From the NCBI GenBank assembly GCA_900128395.1, contig LT649633.1, forward strand, positions 1 to 17,654: a stretch of 17,654 bases of DNA, given 5' to 3'. The notes beneath the pieces were generated by a model, which saw only the letters and a list, made by a program, of their open reading frames with translations, had not been told where the DNA came from and searched no databases. Shown here in pieces: positions 1-9,200 of this stretch; within the stretch, counting starts at the first letter, position 1, and each line of letters begins with the position of its first letter. The DNA is from Stramenopiles sp. TOSAG23-2. Its lineage: Eukaryota; Sar. The translations under genes were made by a program, and so were the position numbers.

Positions 1-642
1 AAAAGGATGAAATTGTTAAAATGACGATGTAATTTTTACATGTATTTTGTGTTTTTAAAAATGGATATTTTCATAATTTAATGATTTGTATGAATTTTAT
101 ACTTTATTTTCGTCATTTCTGTAAATTAACAATTTATTTAAGTACAAATTTTAATGTAAAAATTCGATACCAGAAATTCTGCTATCCCTAATTTCTGAAA
201 ACAAGAAATGTCAAAATTATTTTGCCAATTGATAGGAAAAATGGTATACTAGTGGAGCCTAAGTTTAAAAAGGTATTTTCAATGTTTTTCCTTTGTTTTC
301 ATGTAATGAAATGAAAAATCCATCATCATAACAATTAAATATAAGAATTGAGGTTGAAAATGTTGATTTTAATAAAATTGGATGAAAAATATGCGAGTTG
401 AGTGTGCTTGCTGGCTTGCGCTTCTTTCCAGCAGTAGCTAGAGCTACCTGGTAATATGCACGTATGCCAGGAGTAGATCTAGCACAGTACGGTTACAGGT
501 TACAAATAATAAATTAAATAAGTATTATATCATAGAAACAAAAACAAATTTAATACATGTAAATACTGTATGTAAGTTTATTATCGTCCAATATTTATTT
601 CATGAACAAGATCGTGGCATAAGAAAGCTTCTTCTTTCCACA
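1..642. other. AT-rich intergenic/5' flank of the first gene
   Basis: No coding frame with recognisable protein content is seen on either strand. The stretch is strongly AT-rich apart from a GC-richer island at about 400-500, which contains the inverted word GTAGCT-AG-AGCTAC (433-446) overlapping the start of a TACCTGGTA element (445-453), and a tandem GGTTACA pair near 490-502. A seven-codon upstream ATG frame (602-622, ending TAA) lies 20 bases before the ATG of the gene at 643. The region presumably carries that gene's promoter and 5' leader, but no TATA box or initiator can be assigned with confidence. Confidence 0.6.
445..460 (-). promoter_or_regulatory. TATTACCWGGTA element, copy upstream of first gene
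   Basis: The minus strand reads TGCATATTACCAGGTA, sharing TATTACCAGGTA with the copy at 5998-6013. It lies about 185 bp upstream of the ATG at 643. A small inverted repeat (GTAGCT/AGCTAC, 433-446) overlaps its edge. Confidence 0.45.
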
Positions 643-2583
643 ATGACTTCAGATTTTCTTAAGATGAAAGAGGAGTTCGAAGCAGAATTATTAGAGGGTG
701 ACTTAGATATTGAATTATCAGATAGTTCTTCTAATGACAACTATGATGATGATTTCGAAGTTACAACGCCATTAAATAGTAATAAAGGAGACGACGCACA
801 ATTTTTTAGTAATGTCGAGAAAGAACTACAAAAAGGCCTAAAAAGACTGAATACTGGGCAACGACAATCGTTCAAGCACGAGATTGAAGACTACCATGCT
901 AATGCTAAACGAGAGAAAGAACGCAGAAACACAGCGCGAGAAATTGAATCAAAAAAAGTACTAGATAAACTGAATAAGAAAAACAACAATAATAAAACAC
1001 CTCCTCGTCCTTCACCACCACCACATCCACCACCACAAAGATCTACTATAACTTTGGAAAATAATAATAAGAAGGAGATTCTAGGTGATGATAAAAATGT
1101 AGAAACGCCTCCACCAAAAACACCCACTACGGTCGATACGTCGCTAGATAATGATAAAACCATACAATGGTCCATGAAACAATTACAAAAGGTCCCTATT
1201 GCAAATATCAACAACAATGCAGGAAGTGAAAAAAACAATGTAGATACACTGGGCGAATTAAAAGGGTTAATAAATAATACAAGCAATGGTACATATCGAA
1301 ATACAGCAAAAACATCATCATCATCATCATCACGTATGTCATTTAGCATAAATCCAGATTTTATAAATAAGCCAAAAAGTAATAAAGCAAAAATGAAATA
1401 TTTAAGAAGTCGACAGTCAAAGCTGTCACATGAATTACATCGCGCATTTCGCTCAAATGACTTATCACTTGCTGACAGAATTAATAGCAAATTAGTGAAA
1501 ATAAATAATGAATTAATTAAGTACAGTGGAAAAATTCAAGAAATAGTGACAAATGTAACTTTAGCTGACCAATCGTACAAATTACCGGCGAAGCAATCAA
1601 TTCGCCACTTAACAGCAAATAAACCCATGGTACCAACAGTACTGTCAAGTAGACGTGACCACTCAAATAAAATAGAGATTAATAGAATCATGAAACCAAT
1701 AAATTGGTATGTAGAAGCGAAAGCAACATCACCATTGTTTAAAAAGCAAAACCACCGACCAAATTTTGAAACAACGAATGATCAGAACACGAAAAACGAT
1801 CATGATCATTATTTAAATAATACATACCAACAAAGCCCATCTAATTTGAAGGTAAAAAGTTTATCAAATATAAAAAATCATGAGGAAATAACACGGAAAG
1901 AAGAATGGTTAAAGGAAGTGAAAAATGATAGTTGGAATATCGTGAATAATTTAAGGGAAGAATTAAAGGAAGCAAGATTGAATGATACAGGCAATCAAAT
2001 AGATATTATAAATGGTGCACAATATAAACGGCTGGTTAAAAATTATAATCAAAGTTACAGTTATGTAAAAGGTGCATTAGATATATATCTAGATAAAGAA
2101 GCCCAACGCCTTGCTGTAGAACCAAAAATATTAAATGAAGTCCAAACGTTAATTAGATTAACGGCTAGGGATATGGGTATTGATTACAATACAGTTATGA
2201 AAAAAAAACGTCGGCCTCAATCTGCAATGCCTTTATCACGATCAAAGACTGGTTTTGAAACAATAACATTGGCATCTACCCATAAAAAATCAAGAAGGCC
2301 GAGAACGGCAATGCTAAAATCTTCAAACAGAAGGATTATTAGTAGTGCTGGTAGAAAAAATAGTAATAGAACCTATGGAAGAAGTTCCAGTGCTAAAAGT
2401 AGACGTAAATATATTCATTCAGCAGGTAGCAGAAGTAGCGTTGGAAACAAAAAAATGAATAGAAGTAGGCCAAGATCAGCGCATGTTACAAGGTTACGCA
2501 AAAAGGTAGAATCATCCAATCGTTTGTATTTCACTGGAAGCAACGATAGTATTGGAACGGATGATAGCAGCATTATGTATTAA
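643..2583 (+). CDS. Unrecognised coiled-coil/basic-tail protein with RPxSA motifs
   Basis: I do not recognise a family for this 646-residue protein. Visible regions are: an acidic N-terminus (about 18-40); a charged helical stretch (55-115); a proline-rich low-complexity segment (119-131) and an Asn/Ser-rich linker; a probable coiled coil at about 250-302; a second Lys/Glu-rich helix at 412-447; and a helical patch at 455-520. The last 125 residues are very basic and carry three R-P-x-[ST]-A motifs (524-528, 552-556, 609-613) plus two S-A-G motifs (568-570, 593-595). There is no signal peptide or membrane segment. Short basic RPxSA-type repeats suggest a cytoskeletal or ciliary protein, but that is only an impression. 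The ATG at 643 is preceded by A at -3 and is the first ATG of the frame. The frame is intronless and ends 73 bp from the stop of the convergent RNF121-like gene. Confidence 0.8.
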   Translation: MTSDFLKMKEEFEAELLEGDLDIELSDSSSNDNYDDDFEVTTPLNSNKGDDAQFFSNVEKELQKGLKRLNTGQRQSFKHEIEDYHANAKREKERRNTAREIESKKVLDKLNKKNNNNKTPPRPSPPPHPPPQRSTITLENNNKKEILGDDKNVETPPPKTPTTVDTSLDNDKTIQWSMKQLQKVPIANINNNAGSEKNNVDTLGELKGLINNTSNGTYRNTAKTSSSSSSRMSFSINPDFINKPKSNKAKMKYLRSRQSKLSHELHRAFRSNDLSLADRINSKLVKINNELIKYSGKIQEIVTNVTLADQSYKLPAKQSIRHLTANKPMVPTVLSSRRDHSNKIEINRIMKPINWYVEAKATSPLFKKQNHRPNFETTNDQNTKNDHDHYLNNTYQQSPSNLKVKSLSNIKNHEEITRKEEWLKEVKNDSWNIVNNLREELKEARLNDTGNQIDIINGAQYKRLVKNYNQSYSYVKGALDIYLDKEAQRLAVEPKILNEVQTLIRLTARDMGIDYNTVMKKKRRPQSAMPLSRSKTGFETITLASTHKKSRRPRTAMLKSSNRRIISSAGRKNSNRTYGRSSSAKSRRKYIHSAGSRSSVGNKKMNRSRPRSAHVTRLRKKVESSNRLYFTGSNDSIGTDDSSIMY

Positions 2584-2656
2584 TTTTTATACGATTTCGT
2601 AAAATTTTTTTACTCGTGTACTCGTAAATAACATCCCGTGAACGCACAACACAGTA

Positions 2657-3835
2657 TCAAAAACCAATTTCATACAATGTACCTTGTGTTAACATAAATA
2701 TAATTGGATTCCATACAATTAAATACCTCAATGCATCTAATAATTGCGACCATACGACTCCTTGACTTTCCCATGGTGTCATTCCTAAAATGCTTCGTAT
2801 GTTGACTTTTTCTCCACAATTCGGACAGGCGGTATGTTTGCCAACAATCATCCATCCTCTTAAACAGAATTCGTGAAATTCATGTCCACATTTTAATTTA
2901 ACTACACGTTCTTCGCGTGTTAATGATCGTTGCTCAACATTGGATATATGATCATTCGCAAAATCTTGCCCTTCGATTAGCTCTTCTACATCTGGCCTTA
3001 ATTGCACTGCACATAACGCACATATATGCCGCGGCAGCAATCGTTGTGGTTCATCATCATCTTTCTTACTGTATCCCATAGCTTGGTTCATACGCCAAGA
3101 ACATAATTCTGCAAAATCACGTCCCAAGACACCAAAGTACAATCCATAAAATAACAATAATGTTGCATACGTACTGGTGGATTTTGGCAAAAATAATGCC
3201 TCGCGTATACCAAAAATTTCCAATAAAACAATAATATAGCCAAATACACCCATTGAATAGCAAGCACGATATAAATTGAAGAACCAAGAATAAACTAATC
3301 TTGGTGCATGTACATCTAACGGTGTCCCCATTGCTAAAGAACAATAGTATCCTGTTGAAAACGTAAATAAAAGCCAGGCAACAACAAAACGCCAAAAGTG
3401 AAAATATAAGCTAAAGAAAATAGGAAACAGCCACATGCCAAGTAATGTTACTTGTTGATAGGAACGATAATGTTTCTTTCTCCAAGTAAATAACACAATT
3501 TGACCACATACCATGACCGATAATAATAACATAAATACCATAGGGGCTTGTTTCCGTCTACGTCGAAATTTTTCAAGTCGTTCCAATTCTTTTTTTTGTT
3601 TTGTATTAACTTGATGAAATTTACCTTTATGATGTTTAAAACCATGTTCATCTGTATAGACCATATTACCTTGTTGATCAGTTTTATTTATTTCTTTCAC
3701 CTGTATCAAGGCTTCTTTATTGTTATTGTGTTTATAAGACGATACAACAGCCGCAGAGCAAAAACATGGATGAAAATTTAACCACGATAAAGATATTACA
3801 AAAAAAAATATTGTAGTAATAATTGTATTCTTCAT
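2657..3835 (-). CDS. RNF121/RNF175-like membrane RING E3 ubiquitin ligase
   Basis: The 392-residue protein has the full architecture of the RNF121/RNF175 family, which are multi-spanning ER/Golgi E3 ligases. A hydrophobic N-terminus (about 5-29) looks like a signal peptide, followed by a luminal-type Lys/His-rich stretch to about 95. Membrane segments lie near 97-117, 129-147, 150-168, 192-210 and 222-238. Family words include RSYQQVTL, PRLVYSWFF and LLFYGLYFGVLGRDFAE. The RING is C272-x2-C275, C316-x-H318-x2-H321-x2-C324 and C337-x2-C340, with the characteristic HEFC-RGW-IVGK before the last pair. A final hydrophobic segment (371-388) follows the DALRYLIVWNP motif. All eight metal ligands are present, so it should be active. 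It is longer than the human protein as I recall it (about 330 residues), mainly from the N-terminal signal/luminal extension and an insertion within the RING (about 276-312). It is convergent with the gene on its left and divergent from the kinase gene on its right. Confidence 0.92.
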   Translation of the reverse strand: MKNTIITTIFFFVISLSWLNFHPCFCSAAVVSSYKHNNNKEALIQVKEINKTDQQGNMVYTDEHGFKHHKGKFHQVNTKQKKELERLEKFRRRRKQAPMVFMLLLSVMVCGQIVLFTWRKKHYRSYQQVTLLGMWLFPIFFSLYFHFWRFVVAWLLFTFSTGYYCSLAMGTPLDVHAPRLVYSWFFNLYRACYSMGVFGYIIVLLEIFGIREALFLPKSTSTYATLLLFYGLYFGVLGRDFAELCSWRMNQAMGYSKKDDDEPQRLLPRHICALCAVQLRPDVEELIEGQDFANDHISNVEQRSLTREERVVKLKCGHEFHEFCLRGWMIVGKHTACPNCGEKVNIRSILGMTPWESQGVVWSQLLDALRYLIVWNPIIFMLTQGTLYEIGF

Positions 3836-4577
3836 ATTGTTTTTTTTTATTATTTATTTTAAAATAATAATAAATATAAGTATAACAACCTAATTTATAC
3901 AATTTAGACAAATTAATACAACAAAATGAAATAAATAAATAATATATTATATGTTATGTTTTATATATAGTACCTTTGCCTTTATTATATTATATAATAA
4001 AACATAAAATGAGAGGAAGTTATATGTTGCAAAAAGAAGTAGCAGAAGTAGAATATATCATTTTGAATTTTATTATTGGATACTTTAGTTGCTTTACATT
4101 AACGAAATTATTATAATATATATGTGGTACCGCGTGGTAAGCAGCTGGTAAGCCAGTAAGCTAAAGCACGTAAAAATTGTCAAAAAATTTTTATTATTAT
4201 TTATTAAGGTGCCAGCAGCATCTCACAGATAGAGAATAGAGAGGTAGGTAGTGGTGCTATTACCTGGTACGTACTAATAGTAGATTTAAGGAGGTTACTA
4301 TGGTGCATCGATAAGTAACAATAAAGTAGTAGTAGTATAGTAGTAGTAGTATAGGTAAAAATAATTTTTTCAATATATTATTATAGCAACATAGCAACAT
4401 TATACATGTATATAATATATAGACACGAATAAATATTAAATAAATATGTCTTCTCAACTAATTACAGAAGTATGTCGATAATGTTGATCGGTAGAAAGAA
4501 GAAAATAATAAAGATCAAACAACCATAATAACAAAAAATAACAATATTTGAGAATACATATATTACATACAACAAGG
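3836..4577. promoter_or_regulatory. Divergent promoter region between RNF121-like and kinase genes
   Basis: These 742 bp separate two divergently transcribed genes and must hold both promoters and leaders. Visible content: AT-rich tracts beside both start codons; a GGTA-rich segment (4125-4160) with repeated TGGTAAGC words; a TAG-trinucleotide microsatellite (about 4326-4352); and the 16-base element GTGCTATTACCTGGTA at 4254-4269, which has a near-identical copy upstream of the RCC1-BTB gene. A 35-codon ATG frame on the + strand (4009-4116) has a hydrophobic C-terminal half and is discussed as a finding; it is too short to call. No RNA gene is recognised. Confidence 0.6.
4254..4269 (+). promoter_or_regulatory. 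TATTACCWGGTA element, copy in divergent promoter
   Basis: GTGCTATTACCTGGTA matches, at 15 of 16 positions, the reverse complement of 5998-6013. The only difference is the central A/T of the near-palindrome TACCWGGTA. It lies inside the inverted arms CTATTA (4257-4262) and TAATAG (4275-4280). Its role is unknown; a transcription factor site is the simplest reading. Confidence 0.5.
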
Positions 4578-5801
4578 ATGACATCTAAATTAAAACGATC
4601 ATTGAATCCAAATTTTAATTGGAGACGATGGTTAGATAGGGGTAGTGGAAAAAAATTAAATATTCGAGACGCAATGGCAGAGGCAGCAAATAAAAAATCA
4701 ACAAGTGTTTCTATGCAAACCTTATTAGACACTGGACGTGGAAAAAGATTACCTGATGGTTACGATTCGTCATCAATCATGGAAAAGGAAAGGAATGTAA
4801 AAAATCAAATAGCAAGTTTTCTCTATCGGGAAATGCCTGTTCGTTTTTCACATCGTGCACGTGAATTGGCACGTTTGCCACATGGGTTGAATAAACAGCC
4901 AAGTATAAAAGAAGTGGAAAATTGGTATTGTGAATCTTTTGCTGATATAGTGAAGTTGTCACCACCATCCACCGAGGCAGACGAAGCGATTTTCATGGAT
5001 ACATTGGACAATATATACAAACGCCATGCAGAAACACAAGTAACAATTGCAAAAGGTTTGCGTGAATTTTCGTTTTCACCTGAAATTCAAAAAACTGGAA
5101 AAAAATTATATGAGTTTGAGGACATACATAAGTTTTTAGATAAATTTTCAACATCACGAATAGGTATACGAATGTTAATAGGTCAATATTTAGAAATTGA
5201 AAATAGTGATCCGGATTATGTTGGATTGATATCGATCAATACATCTCCAGTTGATGTTGCTAATCAAGCTATTGATCATGCACGTTTTATGTGTGAAAGA
5301 GAATTTGGGGACTCCCCTATGGTCAGTATTCGTGGTAGGAAAGATTTGACATTTGCATATGTTCCATCACATTTATATTATATGCTTTTTGAATTGTTAA
5401 AAAATAGCATGCGTGCTACTTGCGATATGTATATGGACGAGGATGGTATGTATGATGGAGAACTGCCTGATATTAATATTATAATAGCAGATGGGGAGGA
5501 GAATGAAGATGTTGTGATTAAAGTCTCTGATGCTGGTGGTGGAATTCGACGATCCCATGTTAGTCGTATTTTTAGATATTTATTTACAACTGTTAGAGAT
5601 GAGCCAACAACAATTGAAGAGGCAAATAGTGATTTTGGTGTAGAAGGTCCATTGGCTGGATTGGGATATGGCTTACCAATTAGCAGAGCTCATGCAAGGT
5701 ATTTTGGTGGAGATTTAGAAATTATTTCAATGGAAGGCTATGGAACTGATGCATTTTTATATTTAAGTCGTTTAAGAAACCATTCCGAACCATTGATGTA
5801 A
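4578..5801 (+). CDS. Mitochondrial pyruvate dehydrogenase kinase-family protein (PDK/BCKDK type)
   Basis: Family members phosphorylate and inactivate the E1 alpha subunit of a mitochondrial 2-oxoacid dehydrogenase complex using a GHKL-type ATP site. The frame is open upstream to a TTG at 4548, but the first ATG is at 4578, giving 407 residues. The N-terminal 30 residues are Lys/Arg-rich with little acid, as in a matrix presequence. A family-typical four-helix-domain segment follows the words PVRFSHRARELARLPHGL. In the ATPase domain I see the N-box E272-LLKNSMRAT, the G1 box D318-AGGG, an ATP-lid Phe/Tyr-rich segment, the G2 box G361-LGYGLPISR and the closing SMEGYGTDA. These words favour pyruvate over branched-chain dehydrogenase kinase. 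Oddities: Tyr sits four residues before Glu272, where animal PDK2 has the catalytic His239, and the protein stops soon after the ATPase fold, lacking the C-terminal tail of animal PDKs. The substrate is therefore not settled. Confidence 0.9.
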   Translation: MTSKLKRSLNPNFNWRRWLDRGSGKKLNIRDAMAEAANKKSTSVSMQTLLDTGRGKRLPDGYDSSSIMEKERNVKNQIASFLYREMPVRFSHRARELARLPHGLNKQPSIKEVENWYCESFADIVKLSPPSTEADEAIFMDTLDNIYKRHAETQVTIAKGLREFSFSPEIQKTGKKLYEFEDIHKFLDKFSTSRIGIRMLIGQYLEIENSDPDYVGLISINTSPVDVANQAIDHARFMCEREFGDSPMVSIRGRKDLTFAYVPSHLYYMLFELLKNSMRATCDMYMDEDGMYDGELPDINIIIADGEENEDVVIKVSDAGGGIRRSHVSRIFRYLFTTVRDEPTTIEEANSDFGVEGPLAGLGYGLPISRAHARYFGGDLEIISMEGYGTDAFLYLSRLRNHSEPLM

Positions 5802-5997
5802 ATAGTCGTCTAGAGCTAGAGTTTCATATAAAAAATGATTATTTGACGGACATCTTATAAATATTTGATACTTACCTATGGTGGTAGTATACTAAATATT
5901 ATACGTATAATACTAAATATTATACTAACCCAATTCCGGCTTGCAATTGGCTATTTTTTTTGATATTGTTTTTGAAAATTTTATTATTAGAATATAA

Positions 5998-6013
5998 TAC
6001 CTGGTAATAGCAC
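5998..6013 (-). promoter_or_regulatory. TATTACCWGGTA element, copy upstream of RCC1-BTB gene
   Basis: The minus-strand reading is GTGCTATTACCAGGTA, the same 16-base word as at 4254-4269 except for the central W. It lies about 220 bp upstream of the ATG at 6232. Conservation of flanking bases beyond the palindromic core argues that the element is wider than TACCWGGTA. Its function is unknown. Confidence 0.5.
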
Positions 6014-6149
6014 AATACCACCAAATAAGACGGCGGTGGTAAAAATAATATAATATATAGATACTGTATATAATATATAAATTCTTATAAATTGAAAATA
6101 GAAATACATTAACATCTACTTAGATATATTATATTTTTAATTCAGCCAT

Positions 6150-6227
6150 ATGCAAAACAATATACTACCTGTGAATATATATACAACTTTCATATATATT
6201 CACACACGCACACATACACACAAATAG
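6150..6227 (+). other. Possible upstream ORF of the RCC1-BTB gene
   Basis: ATG at 6150 opens a 25-codon frame ending in TAG at 6225-6227, four bases before the main ATG at 6232. The peptide starts MQNNILPVNIYTT and ends in a Thr/His-rich stretch from a CA-repeat, so it is unlikely to be a functional protein. If it lies in the leader it would be expected to reduce or regulate initiation at the main start. The transcript start is unknown. Confidence 0.3.
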
Positions 6228-6231
6228 CAAT

Positions 6232-9200
6232 ATGGATGGTAGCAAGGAGGAATATAGTGATAGTGAAGTAAATGAAGAACAATATGATGAAGATATTGAT
6301 TTTGTAGATGCAAATACAATAAACACCAAAGTTAATTCTATGACAATATCAACAGAATCTTTACTGAAAGAATTACATGTTGCACGAAAATCTTTAGATC
6401 AGACTTTGACACATATGATAAGATCTAAGAATAAGGGTAGCAAAATAAATAGGAAGGAAACCAGTCAATGGATTGATAATGTAAAAAAGATTGTTTCCAA
6501 CGCCAGTTCGAAAGATGAATATATTAAAACTGTTATAGGTACACTAAAGGAAACAAATACTGGCAAGATGGATCAAAAGACGGAAGACGCTATAAAAATG
6601 GATGACGAGGCAACAAACCCTTCAACAAAACCAATACCATGGAGATGGTTGGAAAAAACTGTATACACCAAAAAGAAACCGAAACGATTCAATGCAGAAG
6701 TACTTGAACTAATGAACAAGCAAGCGAAAAAAGATGTTGAGCGAGATTTATTTATAATAAATGGAGTAGACGTGCCTGGTACAATCGGTTATGATAATTT
6801 ATTAATTGCGATACAAGCTACAGTGGAAGGCTTTGATCCTACATTTAATGACGATGAGAGCTTCAAAATAGCAACCGATATTTTACGTTTTGCAAGTAGA
6901 ACACAATCTAGTGGTGCTGCGTATGAAGCTATGACATATATATTTTCAAATCAACGTTTATGTACATTTCTACCAGAGTCACAAATTGCGCCACCAATAA
7001 TAATCGATATAGGTATCGGGAAATGGGGAGATGACTGGGGTCTAGGTGTATCTTTAAGAGCCGCAAGTGTTTACAAAGTTGCTGGCACGAAAGCATTGGA
7101 AAATGCAAGTAACGATGAAGAAATTCAGCAAGCTACATGGTTTCATATGGAAGCAATTTATGACCAAACTCATTGCTTAAATGCAATCGAGGCAAAACAA
7201 ACAAATACATATAATGCTGCACAGTTAAGAGCAACAGTGGCTTTTGCACAATTTGGTGCTGCTGGATTGAATAAAAAAAATCCACGTAATTTAGAAGGCG
7301 ATGATAGTGATGATAAAATAGAAGAAGAAAACGAAAAAGATTCCGATTTTGATACTGATAGCAATGATGATGATGATGATGACGACGATGATGAAGATCA
7401 AGATGTGATCCAAGAATATGACGAGGATGCGGAAGATGATGAAAAAGATGAAAATTACGAATCGATAAAAAATAAGTTTAGAAAAGATGCAGACCCATTG
7501 TACAGATTTGCTGGGTTAAAACTCGCTGATATGACCGCAGGAACAATTCCTACGGAGTCCAATGCGTCTACAAACGGGGATGACAAGGAGGAAAACAGGA
7601 TTGTAGATACAATCAACGAAGTTTATTCCTTTGGTAGAAATGAAAGTGGTATGCTAGGTATGGAGGATAACCGAGGAAGATTGAGACCAAGCCCAATAAA
7701 TTTTTGTGGTGTAGTCGAATTGACTCGTGTCTCTAAGGTTAGCTGTAGTTGGTACCATAGCGTCGCATTAACTGATGTTGGCCTTTTGTATTCGTGGGGT
7801 GACGGTGCTGATGGTGCGCTTGGTCATAGAAATAGAGACAACGTCTTACAACCTCGGTTGGTGGAATGGTTTACAGAGCAAATGGTAGCAGCGAAAGATA
7901 TTCACTTAGATGATGATGATTTAGATGAAAATGATGAAGCTGGGCAAGAAGAAGCAATGGGCAAACGTGGGATAGATCCAATATTGTTGATTGATGTTGC
8001 ATGCGGCGCCGATAAGATTGGCGCGCATACGGTAGCATGCTCAACCCGCGGTCGTGTATATGCTTGGGGCGCAGCCGGGGCAACAGGACATCGCATAACA
8101 GTTTCTATTACAGCTCCTAGAATTATAGATCACCCAAACGTGATCCGGTCTAAAATAAAATCAGTTGCCGCGGGCGGTAGCTTCTGCTTAGGCTTAAGTA
8201 TGAAAGGTTCGGTGTTTTCATGGGGGAGATTTGCAAATGGGCGGCTGGGGCATGGTATTTTACCATCGGCAAGAAGGCAGAAAATACGCAGTTTATCAAG
8301 GAGACAGGTTCCACGATTCTTACTATTTCCAAAACGAATTGATCGTCTAAAGGGCACAAGAATTTCAAGTATTTGCGCTGGGGAAAGCCACGCCCACGCA
8401 GTAGATGAGGATGGCAATTTATATTCTTGGGGTAGCGCTCGATGTGGCCAACTAGGATTAGGAGAAACTGGAGACCAATTGTTTCCAGTTAAAGTGGAGG
8501 AATTTCGCATTGAAAATGGTGCATTGATCACCGATGATGATGTTGTAATTAAACACGTTTGCGCTGGGGCTACACACTCTATGGCGGTTACAGTGGAGGG
8601 AGATTTATACACATGGGGCGGTAACGGTGGCGCTATGCTAGGGTTATCTGCTGATCATCATGGCGACACTGCAGTTGTTCGTTCTAGCGGTGCGCTAGTA
8701 AAAGCTTCGCGATACATAGACGACGCTGAGGATGATGAAGGTGCCAGCAACGAAAAATTGCGCGAGGAGTCTGCATGGTTGCGTCCACGATTAGTTACTA
8801 TGTTCAATGGTTCACAAAAAAAGATAGTAGACATATCAGCTGGAGTGGAACACTCCGTTTGTCTATCTTCCGATGGGATGGCATACATTTGGGGTGGTGG
8901 TTTAGATAACGATGTTGATTTATTTGCAGAAAATGTAAATGTTGGAACGGCAAAGGCATTAGGCGTACTTGGGGACGGGAAGCTTCGTTCGATCGAACCA
9001 GAGCCAACGTTACTAGAAGCGGCTGAGTTTGATGGTGTTGCACAGAAGAATATCCGTGCTATATCTTGTGGTGGATGGCATACCGTGCTTGTAACACAGG
9101 GAACACACTTAGGCAATCAAATGCGCAAACCAATGAAAGCTGGTATGGGCGTGAAGGCAGAAATTGGAACTTTTGCTAGCGATTTAACCATTGCCATTAG

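Larger units (their letters stand above)
5802..6231. promoter_or_regulatory. Intergenic region and probable promoter of RCC1-BTB gene
   Basis: These 430 bp separate two co-oriented genes. They contain a 15-base direct repeat TACTAAATATTATAC at 5890-5904 and 5911-5925 (21-base period), a TATTACCWGGTA element at 5998-6013, and, just after it, a perfect 7-bp inverted repeat TACCACC (6016-6022) / GGTGGTA (6035-6041). An ATG frame of 25 codons (6150-6227) ends four bases before the ATG at 6232 and would be an upstream ORF if transcription starts before it. A CA/TA-rich tract precedes the start codon. Confidence 0.55.

Noticed and set aside
891-1490. Long antisense frame inside the first gene (199 codons, minus strand)
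   Set aside because: Its translation is low-complexity (poly-Asp, Gly/Cys-rich and Leu/Phe runs) mirroring the Pro-rich and Ser-rich codons of the sense gene, with no domain content.
8130-9116. Two antisense frames of about 150-160 codons opposite the RCC1 repeats
   Set aside because: The sense strand encodes seven unmistakable RCC1 repeats; the antisense products are Pro/Ser/Cys-rich with no recognisable motif and reflect the locally higher GC content.
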